Source of the DNA: Rapana venosa
Taxonomy: Eukaryota; Mollusca; Gastropoda; Neogastropoda; Muricidae
Assembly (NCBI GenBank): GCA_028751875.1
Contig: CM054167.1
Coordinates: 21,489,056-21,553,055 of the forward strand
Length of the DNA: 64,000 nucleotides
Direction of reading: 5' to 3'
The notes under the pieces are model-generated. The model ran no database searches, was not told the DNA's origin, and worked only from the letters and a program-made list of their open reading frames with translations. The position numbers and the translations under genes are program-made. Below, in pieces: positions 1-9,430 of the stretch; position 1 is the stretch's first letter; each line of letters begins with the position of its first letter.

Positions 1-310
1 CTTCTTCTTCTTCTTTGAAAACTCAGACAACAACTATTGTCTGTTATATTAGCGGAAATGCGTCATGCTACCATAAAAAGTGCTTGACAAGTCAGGCCCA
101 GCGCATCTGACTTCAGCATAAAAGAAAATTGTTATTTTTTCAAGTCAATATGGAAACAAAGGCACGACAATGGACCAAGAAGGCAGAAAATGCAGAGGTG
201 ACAGGAAGAAAAGGAACAAGGCAGAAACAAAGAGAAGGATAGAAAAGAGGAAATTTATAGCTCACAAAACTTCCAGAATGTGGGGATGCTATTTATACTG
301 ATACTAGTAA
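1..310 (-). mobile_element. Repeat family X copy (tail outward at the window edge)
   Basis: Reverse complement of 59440-59765: shared landmarks are CTGGGCCTGACTTGTCA, GCCTTCTTGGTCCATT and the outer (GAA)n tail. The first 117 bp are also an inverted match to 1610-1735. It is either a (GAA)n-tailed retroposon or one end of a DNA transposon; the window edge prevents a decision. Confidence 0.65.
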
Positions 311-544
311 TAGGCCCCTGGCATCCCCTTGGGGGGGAAAAAAACAGCATTTGAGGAAAACAAATCTTATAGCAAGAAAGAAAGGAACAAAAAATCGACC
401 CAAACAAAAAACAGCCATGAATGAATACCCTGGAAATATTTGCAGGTCGATACATGTGGATGCTAATTAACCTTTATTGGATGTTGCTTTTTATGACACT
501 CTCCCAGATACTGCAGTCTACGCAAGGTCCAGACATTTGGACAG

Positions 545-800
545 ACGCTTTGCTCTGTTGATGATACTGTTGTTGTTGTTTTGCTGCACACTGGCATTTT
601 GCTCTGTTAATTATACTGTTGTTGTTGTTGTTGCTGCACATACAGGCACTTTGCTCTTGATGATACTGTTGTTGTTGTTGTTGTTGTTTTGTCTGCAATT
701 ACTGTGTTGTGTGCCCCGCTTGCTCATTGATGATACTGTTGTTGTTGTTGTAGTTGTTGCACATACAGGCTTTTGCTCTATTGATTGTTGTTGTTGTTGT
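545..800. repeat. Tandem array of about 85-bp units rich in (TTG)n
   Basis: About three and a half units of TTTGCTCTGTTGATGATACTG, (TTG)n and GCACATACAGGCA. The apparent Gln/Asn or Leu/Val runs are repeat read-through. Confidence 0.8.
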
Positions 801-1265
801 TGTTGCTTGTACATTCCCCAAGCTTTACAGCAGCCCAGAATATGCACTCTGTCTCACTCATCATCCCACCTGGGAATCACCGTGAAAATGTAAACTCACA
901 CAAGTACACACTGGGATGAGAAGTTTACACATGTCTGTTTTCAAGTAAAAGGTAAAGGAGTCCCATAACCTATAAGGTCGTAGGGGAGCGAGGCGTTAGA
1001 GACCTCACTTCTCTAGGGCCAGCATATTGAGGGCGGCGCCCATCTCCTCTCCCTCGCTGTTTTCAACTACATCACCATTAAAGCAAGATCTACACTCCCG
1101 ACTTCAGAGGATTTTTTTTTTCCTTTGAAGGAGAGTGCAGGTTGTCATGCTAAGACTGAGAGAGAGAGCTTTGCCATGGTTGAAGACTCAATCTCAGCGT
1201 AGGATTTGAAAGCGTGTCAACATTTTAACGTAGGCCTTGGTGCGTTGTTTACATAACCGACAAAA
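785..1265 (+). repeat. Unclassified dispersed repeat Y (with SINE insertion)
   Basis: Shared with 60375-60720: (TTG)n, ACATTCCCCAAGCTTTACA, ACCTGGGAATCACCGTGAA, GATGAGAAGTTTACAC, ACTTCAGAGGATTTT, GGAGAGTGCAGG and ACGTAGGCCTTGG. The 951-1062 SINE interrupts it. Confidence 0.65.
951..1062 (-). mobile_element. tRNA/5S chimeric SINE 3' fragment
   Basis: It matches the last about 110 bp of the family (AGTCCCATAACCTATAAGGT to CTCTCCCTCGCTG). It is inserted in the repeat unit shared with 60375-60720, which is uninterrupted there. Confidence 0.82.
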
Positions 1266-1604
1266 CCTCTGGCCTGGGCTAGTTTTGATGTTTGATATAT
1301 TTCAGGTCGGGCAAAGGTGGTGCTCATGGGAGAAGAGCAAGTGGGGTCTCTTTGATAGCTTAGGGAACTCTTGAGTCTGGTGCAGTGCACTGTTCCATGA
1401 GCACTCTTTATTTTTAAGAGTCTGCTTGGCTGGTAGGACTGGCACCATCTGAATGACAAACTTGTACGAGGTATTTAAAATTGTGGAACTAGTAACGTTT
1501 ATGTTATTTTAATTTTCCCCTCCCTTCTTCTTCTTTGGTCATTACATGGATTACTGGCTGCTATATCAAATGTCGATGATGTTAGTTGTTACACGCTAAC
1601 ATGA

Positions 1605-1738
1605 TCACGCTGACGTTGGATGTGCTGGGCCTGACTTGTCAGGCACTGTATGTTTAAGGTCGTATGAGTCATATGATAAACAACAGTTGCTGTCTGAGCG
1701 TTCAATGAAGAAGAAGAAGAAGACTTGAATATGATTAA
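1605..1738 (+). repeat. Repeat family X 3' end, inverted relative to 1-117
   Basis: TGTGCTGGGCCTGACTTGTC, AACAGTTGCTGTCTGAGCG and (GAA)n. Together with 1-117 it forms inverted ends around a 1.74-kb unit without an ORF. Confidence 0.7.
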
Positions 1739-1740
1739 AG

Positions 1741-1808
1741 TTCTTTTCTTCTTCTTTGGTCCTTATAAGGATTACTAGCTCAGTAGCTGCCTATATATTA
1801 TATACACT

Positions 1809-1840
<32 letters not shown>

Positions 1841-2659
1841 GTCACTCACAGATACACTCAGACACAGACACACAGACACACACAGACACAGACACACAGA
1901 CACACACTCAACAAGCTAACTTGATAAGCCTTTGAAATTTCACCAGTACTTGATTTACTACAGAACAGAGAACAAGTAAGTGGTCAGTAGGCTAAGAACA
2001 AGTTCACACACATGCACGCACGCACGCACGCACGCACGCACATCCACATGACTGTGGCACAACATCACAAAAGACTCATGGACCAGAACGCAGTTTTAAT
2101 GTTTCCAGAAACATACATGTATTCAGTGTATATATATATATAATATGTTATGATAATAAATGATAAAGAGAACTAGAACCAAGAGGATTGCAGTGCATAC
2201 AATGTGAGTGATTGAAGACAACTTTATCTAAGGGGCTAGTGCTACCCAGGGAAGGTGTATAGATTTTCATTACATTTTTGTTACCCAGTCATTTCAACTC
2301 ATTGGTCTGTAGAATTTTAATGAAATTTAGCCAGCAGTGAGATATAAAGCATGGTAGTTGTATCTATAGAAAAAAATCTTTTTCGAATTGTATGATGGTT
2401 TAGTTAGTGTGGTAAAATATTCTTTTTTCTTTATTAGTTTGATCTGCTCCAAAATAAAGATAGATTTTATTTAGTTTCTCAACTAGCCTTTTACCAGTGC
2501 TACAGGACTGCAAGAAGCACACATGTCATTTTGCATCAGAGCAAGAAGATTAAATATTCATGACTGAGTTGAACATACTGTCAAGTCAAAAGTTAAAAAC
2601 ACTGTAACAGTCAGTTGACGCACAGCTGAAAACAGTATGTCTATCTATCTATCTATCTA

Positions 2660-2710
<51 letters not shown>

Positions 2711-2711
2711 G

Positions 2712-2774
<63 letters not shown>

Positions 2775-3497
2775 CTAACTGTCTATATCTACAATTTAAA
2801 CAAAATGAGTTCATAAGCAGATGGACAGTGGGGAAGCACAGTAGTGAGAGTGCATGCTTCAGACTACCATTATAAACTGGTAGAGTTGCTTAGTGTGTGT
2901 GGGTCTGTTCATGTTGCTGTAGTATAGTTTACTTCAACCTAGTTTCAAGGTTTATTTTTTTCCAGTAGTTAAGTCTGCATGCCTTTCCTTTCCTTAAACA
3001 GGGAGTCACCCAAATAACACTGGTTGTAGATTGAAGCAGAAACATCTTGAATTGCAGTACTTATCAAAGGATTTAATTTTTTTAAATTCTGATTTTTTTA
3101 ATGCTGCTTCATCTTGTGTGATGTTCTTGTCCTCCTGTTTCCATGCTGCTTGTTTGGATCTCCAAGCCACAGCCATACCCAGATTCGTTATGGTGCATCC
3201 TCTGGGTCAAAAGTCCACCAATTGCAATACCTTGTTTCCATGTGCTTGTATAGTATGGGGACATGATCTGTTTATAACATATATAGAGGGTTATAATTGT
3301 AAGATGTAAAAAAACAAAAACAAACATGACCCTCCCCCTCACCCCCCTCCCCCTCCCGAAAAAATAAATCTATAAGGAAATAAATATATGGACAGTCTGT
3401 AGACAGAGAGAAAAGAATGGTACTAGACTACTACAGCATGCAGTTATAGAGTGCTGGTACAAAGAGATAGTAAGAAAAAAGAAAATCATCATATAAA
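1741..3497. other. Non-coding stretch downstream of the CRD gene
   Basis: No gene recognised. It holds (TA)n at 1818-1842, CAGACA repeats at 1860-1910, (ACGC)n at 2012-2042, (TA)n at 2130-2142 and a long (TCTA)/(TCTG)n tract at 2638-2773. The 3' UTR of the CRD gene must extend into its right end; a minus-strand AATAAA (plus TTTATT near 2951) is a possible poly(A) signal, unproven. Confidence 0.5.
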
Positions 3498-3632
3498 ACG
3501 AAACCCAGCGGATGATAACGATAGACTACACACACAGAGCCATACATCTCAAACTCGAACCAACAAAACCCAGCAGATGCCAACGATAGACCCACACACA
3601 CAGAGAGCCGTACATCTCAAACCCCGACGGGG
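3498..3632 (-). repeat. 68-bp tandem duplication covering the CRD gene stop codon
   Basis: AACCCAGCGGATGATAACGA to CATACATCTCAAACTCGAAC (3500-3560), and AACCCAGCAGATGCCAACGA to CGTACATCTCAAACCCCGAC (3567-3628). The second unit contains the stop codon. Confidence 0.85.
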
Positions 3633-3943
3633 GGCATGGCGCAGGGCACGGTGGTATTGTCCTCCTGCAGGTAGTTGGAGGTGTGAGATGGGTAGCGGTG
3701 GCAGTGCAGCTTGGCGGGCCAAGGGAGGCCACCCCAGCTGTCGTGGAACTGGCGCCGGCAGTCATGCTTGACCTGCTGGCAGACCTCCCGGCAGGGCACC
3801 ACGTAGGCCTGGTCGCGAAGGGGCCCGTGGATGCAGAAGGGCATGAAGGCGCCGCAGAGCAGGAAAGGGAGGCGGCCCGAACAGCCCGATTCCACCATGG
3901 CCGAGTACTGCTGCATTTCCAGGGTGATCTCGTCCAGGTCGGA
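3617..3943 (-). CDS. Exon 3 of tandem-CRD protein: rest of second Frizzled CRD and stop
   Basis: Acceptor GTGCAG|TCCGAC precedes 3943 and the stop TGA is at 3619-3617, giving 108 codons plus stop. The reading includes MVESGCSGRLPFLLCGAFMP, then FC, VVPCREVCQQVKHDC, LPWPAKLHC and TVPCAMP. With exon 2 this supplies all ten CRD cysteines in the canonical order and spacing, plus the conserved LPWP/LxC block. The protein ends nine residues after the tenth cysteine, so it has no seven-helix region and is probably secreted. The stop-codon region (RC of TACATCTCAAAC) is repeated 68 bp further downstream. Confidence 0.9.
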   Translation of the reverse strand, partial: SDLDEITLEMQQYSAMVESGCSGRLPFLLCGAFMPFCIHGPLRDQAYVVPCREVCQQVKHDCRRQFHDSWGGLPWPAKLHCHRYPSHTSNYLQEDNTTVPCAMPPVGV

Positions 3944-3954
3944 CTGCACACATA

Positions 3955-3986
<32 letters not shown>

Positions 3987-4084
3987 CACACACACAGGCA
4001 GCGCAAGTCGTGTGGAGCTGGGGTTTGAGTGTAGCCGTTTGTGAGGATGGAGAAACACGTGTTATTATAATTTAAGACAAGTTT

Positions 4085-4315
4085 CCCTGAAGTCAGAATG
4101 CAGCTCTACCTTGATAATGGTAAGTTGTTTTTTTTTAACAAAACCGCATACACACGGGGACTGGATGTAAAAAAGCACATGAGTGCTTATTCCATTATCC
4201 TCGATATAAAAGAATAAATAAATAAATAAATAAAGGGGGAATAAAATGATCACACACGCAAAAATCTTGCCTTTGGTGAACCTCAGAGCTCTAGCCGAGG
4301 AACAGAGAGAAAATA
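4085..4315 (+). mobile_element. Hairpin-type SINE tail interrupted by an AATAAA-type SINE tail
   Basis: GAAGTCAGAATGCAGCTC (4090) begins the hairpin tail; an AATAAA-type tail (4136-4240, ending (AATAAATA)n) is inserted; the hairpin tail resumes with TTTGGTGAACCTCAGAGCTC and GAGGAAC at 4305. Confidence 0.75.
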
Positions 4316-4833
4316 GAAAAAGAAGAGAACTCAGAAATGCTCGTATTAATACCAATTAGGAAAAGGCTTTGAACTGAACATGTGCAGCTTAACTCTGGTT
4401 AAAGAATGTCGTATGATTGAAGGTGGGGGTGGGGTGGGGGGGGGGGGGGGGGTGTTAATGTATGACGAGAAAGGAGATGCTGATATACATATATACATGT
4501 GTAAATGTAGTAAATTTACTAAATATGTGTGCTTGATATGTGGGCTACACAAACACACGCACGCACACACACACACAAACACACGCACACACACACAACT
4601 TGTGTTTCAAGCAGTATCTCCTTCCTCTCTCCCAGCCCCCCCCCCCCCCCCTATTTTTTCTTCTTCCAATTTTCACTGTTTAGGAGAGACTGCTAAAGTA
4701 AAGACTTTTGTAATCCTGATAAGAATTTAAGAGAGTTGGTGATTAAAAAGAAAAAAATCATGATATCACATTCCTTCTTTTTTTTATTCTTTCATTCTTT
4801 CCAATTCTTTTTAAACAATTTTTTTTTCCCCTG

Positions 4834-4935
4834 AAGTTAGAATGCAGCTACCTTCTCAGTGGGCAAAAACGGACAAATACGCAAAATCTCACTGTTGGTG
4901 AACCGTAGAGCTTTAGCTGAGGAACAACAACAAAA
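4834..4935 (+). repeat. Hairpin-type SINE tail (solo)
   Basis: GAAGTTAGAATGCAGCTACC to GTAGAGCTTTAGCTGAGGAA and CAACAACAA. Similar solo copies: 15600-15700 (+), 24140-24240 (+), 27655-27770 (-), 36450-36555 (+), 39700-39765 (+), 48240-48345 (+), 58557-58675 (+), 62735-62830 (+). Confidence 0.75.
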
Positions 4936-5316
4936 AAGCCCGCCCCGATATTTTTTCAGTTCAAAATCAAACATCTTTTACCTGCTTTTTTTTCTTCTAA
5001 CATCCACAGCAATGGGTACTTTAGTATGGGATGTGACTGTGTGGGTTTATTGTTGCTCTAGTGTATGCTGTAGCAGTACGTGACTGTATCAACTATCATG
5101 ATATTGAAAAGAATATTAAATTTAATATGTATTTTGTTTGCCATGAAATGACACAAAAGGAAAGGAATAAACAGAAAGGCGATCTGTATTTTCTAAATTT
5201 TTGTGCAAAGTGAATGAGTTCCAAGCTCTTGATAACTGTGACTGACTGAGTTATATTGCTACATCTGTATATCTGTATATGTGACAAAATCGTTTAGCTG
5301 AATCTAAAAATCTATA

Positions 5317-5560
5317 TTTTCAGGATGTGTGTGTGTATGTATACTATTTCTGGGAAATGAGGCAGAGAGTGTCATGTATAATATATTCCATTATCCTCGG
5401 GGGGAAAAAAAAAATCTGAGCACTTTGATTCGTTGCTATATTTTCAGGATGTGTGTGTGTATGTATACTGTTTCTGGGAAATGAGGCAGAGAGTGTCATA
5501 TATAATATATTCCATTATCCTCGGGGGGAAAAAAAAAATGTGAGCACTTTGATTTGTTGC
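5317..5560. repeat. About 120-bp tandem duplication
   Basis: Two units, each starting TATTTTCAGGATGTGTGTGT and ending GAGCACTTTGATT(C/T)GTTGCT, nearly identical. The second runs into an L2-like LINE tail (TTCAGCGCTATATAAATTCC and (ATT)n, to 5643). Confidence 0.9.
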
Positions 5561-5561
5561 T

Positions 5562-5592
5562 TTACAAGATTCAGCGCTATATAAATTCCATA

Positions 5593-5644
<52 letters not shown>

Positions 5645-5645
5645 A
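5562..5645 (+). mobile_element. Solo L2-like LINE 3' tail with (ATT)n
   Basis: ACAAGATTCAGCGCTATATA then (ATT)n. Other solo tails: 57450-57535 (+), 27418-27530 (-), 54418-54490 (-), 21703-21800 (-, (CTA)n). Confidence 0.75.
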
Positions 5646-5989
5646 TAATTTATGAAGAGTGCCCCATGTTGTTTGCTCAGTCAGAAACTTCTCTGTGGTT
5701 TGCCTGCATGTGTAGCCTAGCCACAGGGTTTGTTTTTCCCCTCAGCAGCCTGTGTCCTAAGTTTACTGAGTGATAAAGTCTCTGAATACATCACATACAT
5801 GTGTCAAGTAGTTTATGAAACTTTTGTTTCGTAATCTGTAGTGTGGATGGTGAAGAACGAGAGGCCAAATTAACGAAGGCCTTACTCCGTCAACATGATT
5901 GTGTGACACTGTTTTGATATCTAGATCCTTCATTGACATTATAAATAAGCTCTGGTTGGTTCCGAGACCCTTTCACAGCTTTGGGAAAG

Positions 5990-6265
5990 TGGAAGTGTGT
6001 GTGTTTGTGTGTGTGTGTTTGTGTGTTGTGTTGATGTGTTGTGAGTGTGTGTGTGTGTGTGTATGTATGGTGGTAATGTGAGTGTTGTAATGTGAGTGTG
6101 TGTGTGGTGTAGTTAATGTGTGTGTGTGTCATGTGTATTATGTGTGTGTGTTAGTTAATGTGTGTGTGTTTCTGTGTGCATGTGCGTGCATGTGTGCGTG
6201 CGTGCATGCATGTGTGCGTGCTTGTGTGTGTGTGTGTGTGCTATAACTGGGATATATATATATAT
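5990..6265. repeat. (GT)n / (GTGC)n / (TA)n microsatellite cluster
   Basis: GT runs with interruptions from 5995 to 6240, then (TA)n at 6251-6270. Frames here are VCVC/HTHT artefacts. Confidence 0.9.
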
Positions 6266-7129
6266 ATATAATATAAAGGGTCTTGTTTGTCCTGTGTTTT
6301 GTTTGTTTGTTTTGTGTTGAAACAAACATTTTACAGTGTGGAAAGTACTGAGAGCTTTTTACTGTTCAAACTGCTTGATGTATTAGCAGTAAAATAAAAA
6401 ATCCTCAGCTTTTTTGTCTTTCAAGGTCTTCAAGAAGATGGGCTACTTTTAGTAACACAACAAGATCAAACCAAAGAGACGGTGCTCATTGATTTGCTGC
6501 AAGGAAATGGCGATGGGGTGTGGGGTGTTCTTTGGGGGGGGGGGGGGGGGGGGTGGAGGATGGGGATGGGAAGGCAGGATGTATCAAACTTGCATTCAGG
6601 CTGTGCCAGTCATATTTGTTGTCTCTTAAAAAGTGTAAGACTTACCCCAGTATTGAATGTTTTTGTGTGTGTGTGTGTGTGTGTGTTGAAAAGTTTGATC
6701 AATCTGATTTGCTGACTATCTTTGTTCTGTTGAGCACTGCTAGTGCTTCTGTTAGTGTTACAGTGTTAGTGTTATTACTGTGTTATTTTACTGTAGCTGT
6801 CATTCAACACTACAGCAGAAGTGAAAGGTCACACAGAGGAGTGGTGAGTCGTCCTTAATTGATTCTCCGATTCTCCTAGGGACTGGTTGAAGGCATTCAG
6901 CGTGGAGCATTAACTGCAGTAGAGGGAATGCCCCCAGGAAACATCAGCCCAGGTCATCTCGGAAGTGCCTGAGATAATGGCATCATGTCAATGGGTGTCA
7001 GATTTCTGACAGGCTGCCTCCAGAATGTTCCACAGAAAAGCAGAGCGAAGGAAACTAGCTAGCTAGTTAGTAGTAGTAGTAGTAGTAGTAGAAATAATGA
7101 TAGATTTTGGGGGTGGGGTGGGGTGGGGC

Positions 7130-7280
7130 AGGATAGTCCAGTGGTTAGTGCGGTGCTTTTTGATTTGAAGGCCCGGAATCGAGCCACCACAGAGTCGCCT
7201 GTTTCAAGGAATTTTACCCTAGAGTTAGCATCAGTAGACTCCACTCCCCCCAAAGTTGAGCTCTGTGGGTAGAGTATAGA
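7130..7280 (+). mobile_element. tRNA-derived SINE type 2, 5' half
   Basis: GGCAGGATAGTCCAGTGGTT head, GAGCCACCACAGAGTCGCCT and the GACTCCACTCCCCCCAAAG block; it ends just before the 20-bp minisatellite. Confidence 0.75.
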
Positions 7281-7299
7281 CAAAGAAGGGTATACATAC

Positions 7300-7880
7300 T
7301 ATAGGCATTTAAGGGTTTACTATAGGCATAGCAGGGTATACTACAGGCATAGCAGGGTATACTACAGGCATAGCAGGGTATACTACAGGCATAGTAGGGT
7401 ATACTACAGACATAGTAGGGTATACTACAGACATAGTAGGGTGTACTACAGACATAGTAGGGTATACTATTGGCATAGTAGGGTATACTACAGGCATAGG
7501 AGGGTATACTACAGGCATAGTAGGGTATACTACAGGCATAGTAGGGTATACTACAGGCATAGTAGGGTATACTACAGGCATAGCAAGGTATACTACAGGA
7601 ATAGCAAGGTATACTATTGGAATAGCAAGTTGTACTATAGACAAAGTAGAATATACTACAGGCATAGTACTTTTTTTATTAGTAGGGTATACTACAGACA
7701 TAGCAAGGTATACTACAGGAATAGCAAAGTATACTATTGGAATACAAGGTGTACTACAGACATAGTAGGGTATACTACAAGCATAGTAGGGTGTACTACA
7801 GGCATAGCAGGGTATACTACAGGCATAGCAGGGTATACTACAGACATAGCAAGATGTACTACAGGTATAGTAGGGTGTAC
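7300..7880. repeat. 20-21 bp minisatellite in the intron next to CRD exon 2
   Basis: About 28 units of GGGTATACTACAGGCATAGTA with small variants (GGTGTAC, ATTGGAATAGC), interrupted once at about 7668-7680. It ends about 35 bp from the exon 2 donor. Confidence 0.95.
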
Positions 7881-7914
7881 CATCTATAGACACAGCGTGG
7901 GTGCAGCGCAGTAC

Positions 7915-8063
7915 CTGCATAAAGGGGTTGGGCAGGGAGCCCAGGGTGTAGGGCATGTTTTGGCACATGGCCACAGGGTTGGGCTGGCACTCTGTGATTT
8001 GCCTCCGTCGCTTCTTGTTGGTCTCCCGCTTGGAGCGCACGCAGCCTTGGGACTTCTTGGAAC
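7915..8063 (-). CDS. Exon 2 of tandem-CRD protein: basic linker and start of second CRD
   Basis: Acceptor CACCAG|GTTCC at 8064/8063 and donor ATGCAG|GTACTG at 7915/7914 give a 149-bp exon that enters in phase 1 and leaves in phase 0. It encodes a lysine/arginine-rich linker ending in ETNKKRRRQITE, then CQPNPVAMCQNMPYTLGSLP. The C-x-P-x-x-V-x-M-C-x-x-x-x-Y signature with a following LPN is the classic beginning of a Frizzled CRD. KKRRR just before the domain fits a furin-type cleavage site that could release the two CRDs as separate ligand-binding units (inference). The intron after this exon starts about 35 bp from a large 20-bp minisatellite. Confidence 0.88.
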
Positions 8064-8129
8064 CTGGTGGGGTGCAGAGGCACAACAGACTGTTGTTAGC
8101 ATAGACATGTATAGTAAGACTGAGGCACA

Positions 8130-8135
8130 GAGAGA

Positions 8136-8185
<50 letters not shown>

Positions 8186-8195
8186 AGAGAGGTAC
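8130..8195. repeat. (GA)n microsatellite
   Basis: Nearly pure AG run from 8130 to 8190. Between here and 9380 only SINE pieces and AT-rich sequence are seen. Confidence 0.9.
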
Positions 8196-8419
8196 AAAGA
8201 ATATGTTAAGAAGAAAAAGAAAATTCGTGGCAAAGGATAAAAAGTGAAAAATTTACAGCAGACTGTTATGTAGTATAGTAAGATTGACGCAAAGAGAGAA
8301 AAAAGATAAAGAAAAGGATAATATATAATGTGTGTGGTATTTTTTAGATGTCATTGACTAATTTTCATTTGAAAGTGTGTGTATGGTGGGTGGTGGTGGT
8401 GGTGGGAGGGGGGGGGAGG

Positions 8420-8600
8420 TGAGGTAGGACAGCCTAGTGGTTAGAGCATTGTGCTCTCGAACTGATGGTGTGGGTTTGAGCCACCACCATTTTCAAGGGG
8501 ATTTTTCCCCTGATGTTAACATCAGTACTGACTCCGTTCCCCAGAATGTCCTGCAGATGAAACTTTGTGATCATCCAGTTTTGAACCATATACTGATATA
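8420..8600 (+). mobile_element. tRNA-derived SINE type 2, 5' half
   Basis: GGACAGCCTAGTGGTTAGAG, GTTTGAGCCACCACC and GGGGATTTTTCCCCTGATG, then a diverged body. It is preceded by a GGTGGT/G-run tract. Confidence 0.75.
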
Positions 8601-9382
8601 GTTGGTTGAGGCACTGAGATGAATGAATGAATATATCCATGGGTGTTTACAATTGTTATGTTTTTATTTGTAAATAATGCCACATCTTTATCTGAGCTTT
8701 TAAATCAGTTGGGTGACAGTCCTGATGTAGTTTCCATAAGTCTATACTACTATCTATAAATGACTTTGGCTTTGATAATCGGTAATCATGGTCAAGTTTC
8801 TCTGAGCTATTCTGATAAAACCTGTCTACTCTTAGCCTTCTCGGTGTCTTTTCTCTATATTTTTTCTGCTCTTTTTTCCTTCCTCCTTTTTTGGGGGTCT
8901 TGTTTTTTGGTTGCAAATCAATGTTGACAGGCCAGTTAAATCATATTAAAGACTACATTCAAAGAACTGTTCAAATACTTCCTCCTGCTTTTGTCGAGTC
9001 TGCAGTGGCTTAGTCTTGACTGTTGTGGCAGACACAGACGCAGACAGCAGCAAAGAAATTTGGGTGGACAAAGGAACGGTAGAGGAAAAAAAGCAAGACC
9101 AGGAAACGAAAATGGGGTCTGCTAAGATCGGTTCAGTTTGCGCTTTCACTTTCTGAACACAGTCAGGATTTTCTCTGATGACGTGTTCAGACTTGAAGGA
9201 AACATTCATTATACTAGGTCGTTAACAAAATCGACTTGAAAACAAGTCTTTGTTGTCACAGGGGTGAAGTAAAGTTATGTAGCCTTACAGAGCTTTACAC
9301 GCACTTACATGCACACACACAAAGACACACTTATATGGTGACAGAGACACACACACACATCCACACACACACATTATGTGCA

Positions 9383-9430
9383 CACACACATACAACAGAA
9401 ACACACACACACACGTGCACACACACATAC
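9383..9430. repeat. 5' copy of LINE target-site duplication in (AC)n
   Basis: The segment ACACATACAACAGAAACACA followed by (AC)n and CGTGCACAC is present here and again at 12291-12335, exactly flanking the LINE. The non-microsatellite part makes chance unlikely. Confidence 0.85.

Noticed and set aside
7309..8085. 258-residue minus frame of repeated PVVYPTM units joined to CRD residues
   Set aside because: It runs from the minisatellite through the splice donor of CRD exon 2. The donor at 7915 and the correct CRD2 continuation at 3943 show that the repeat part is intron.
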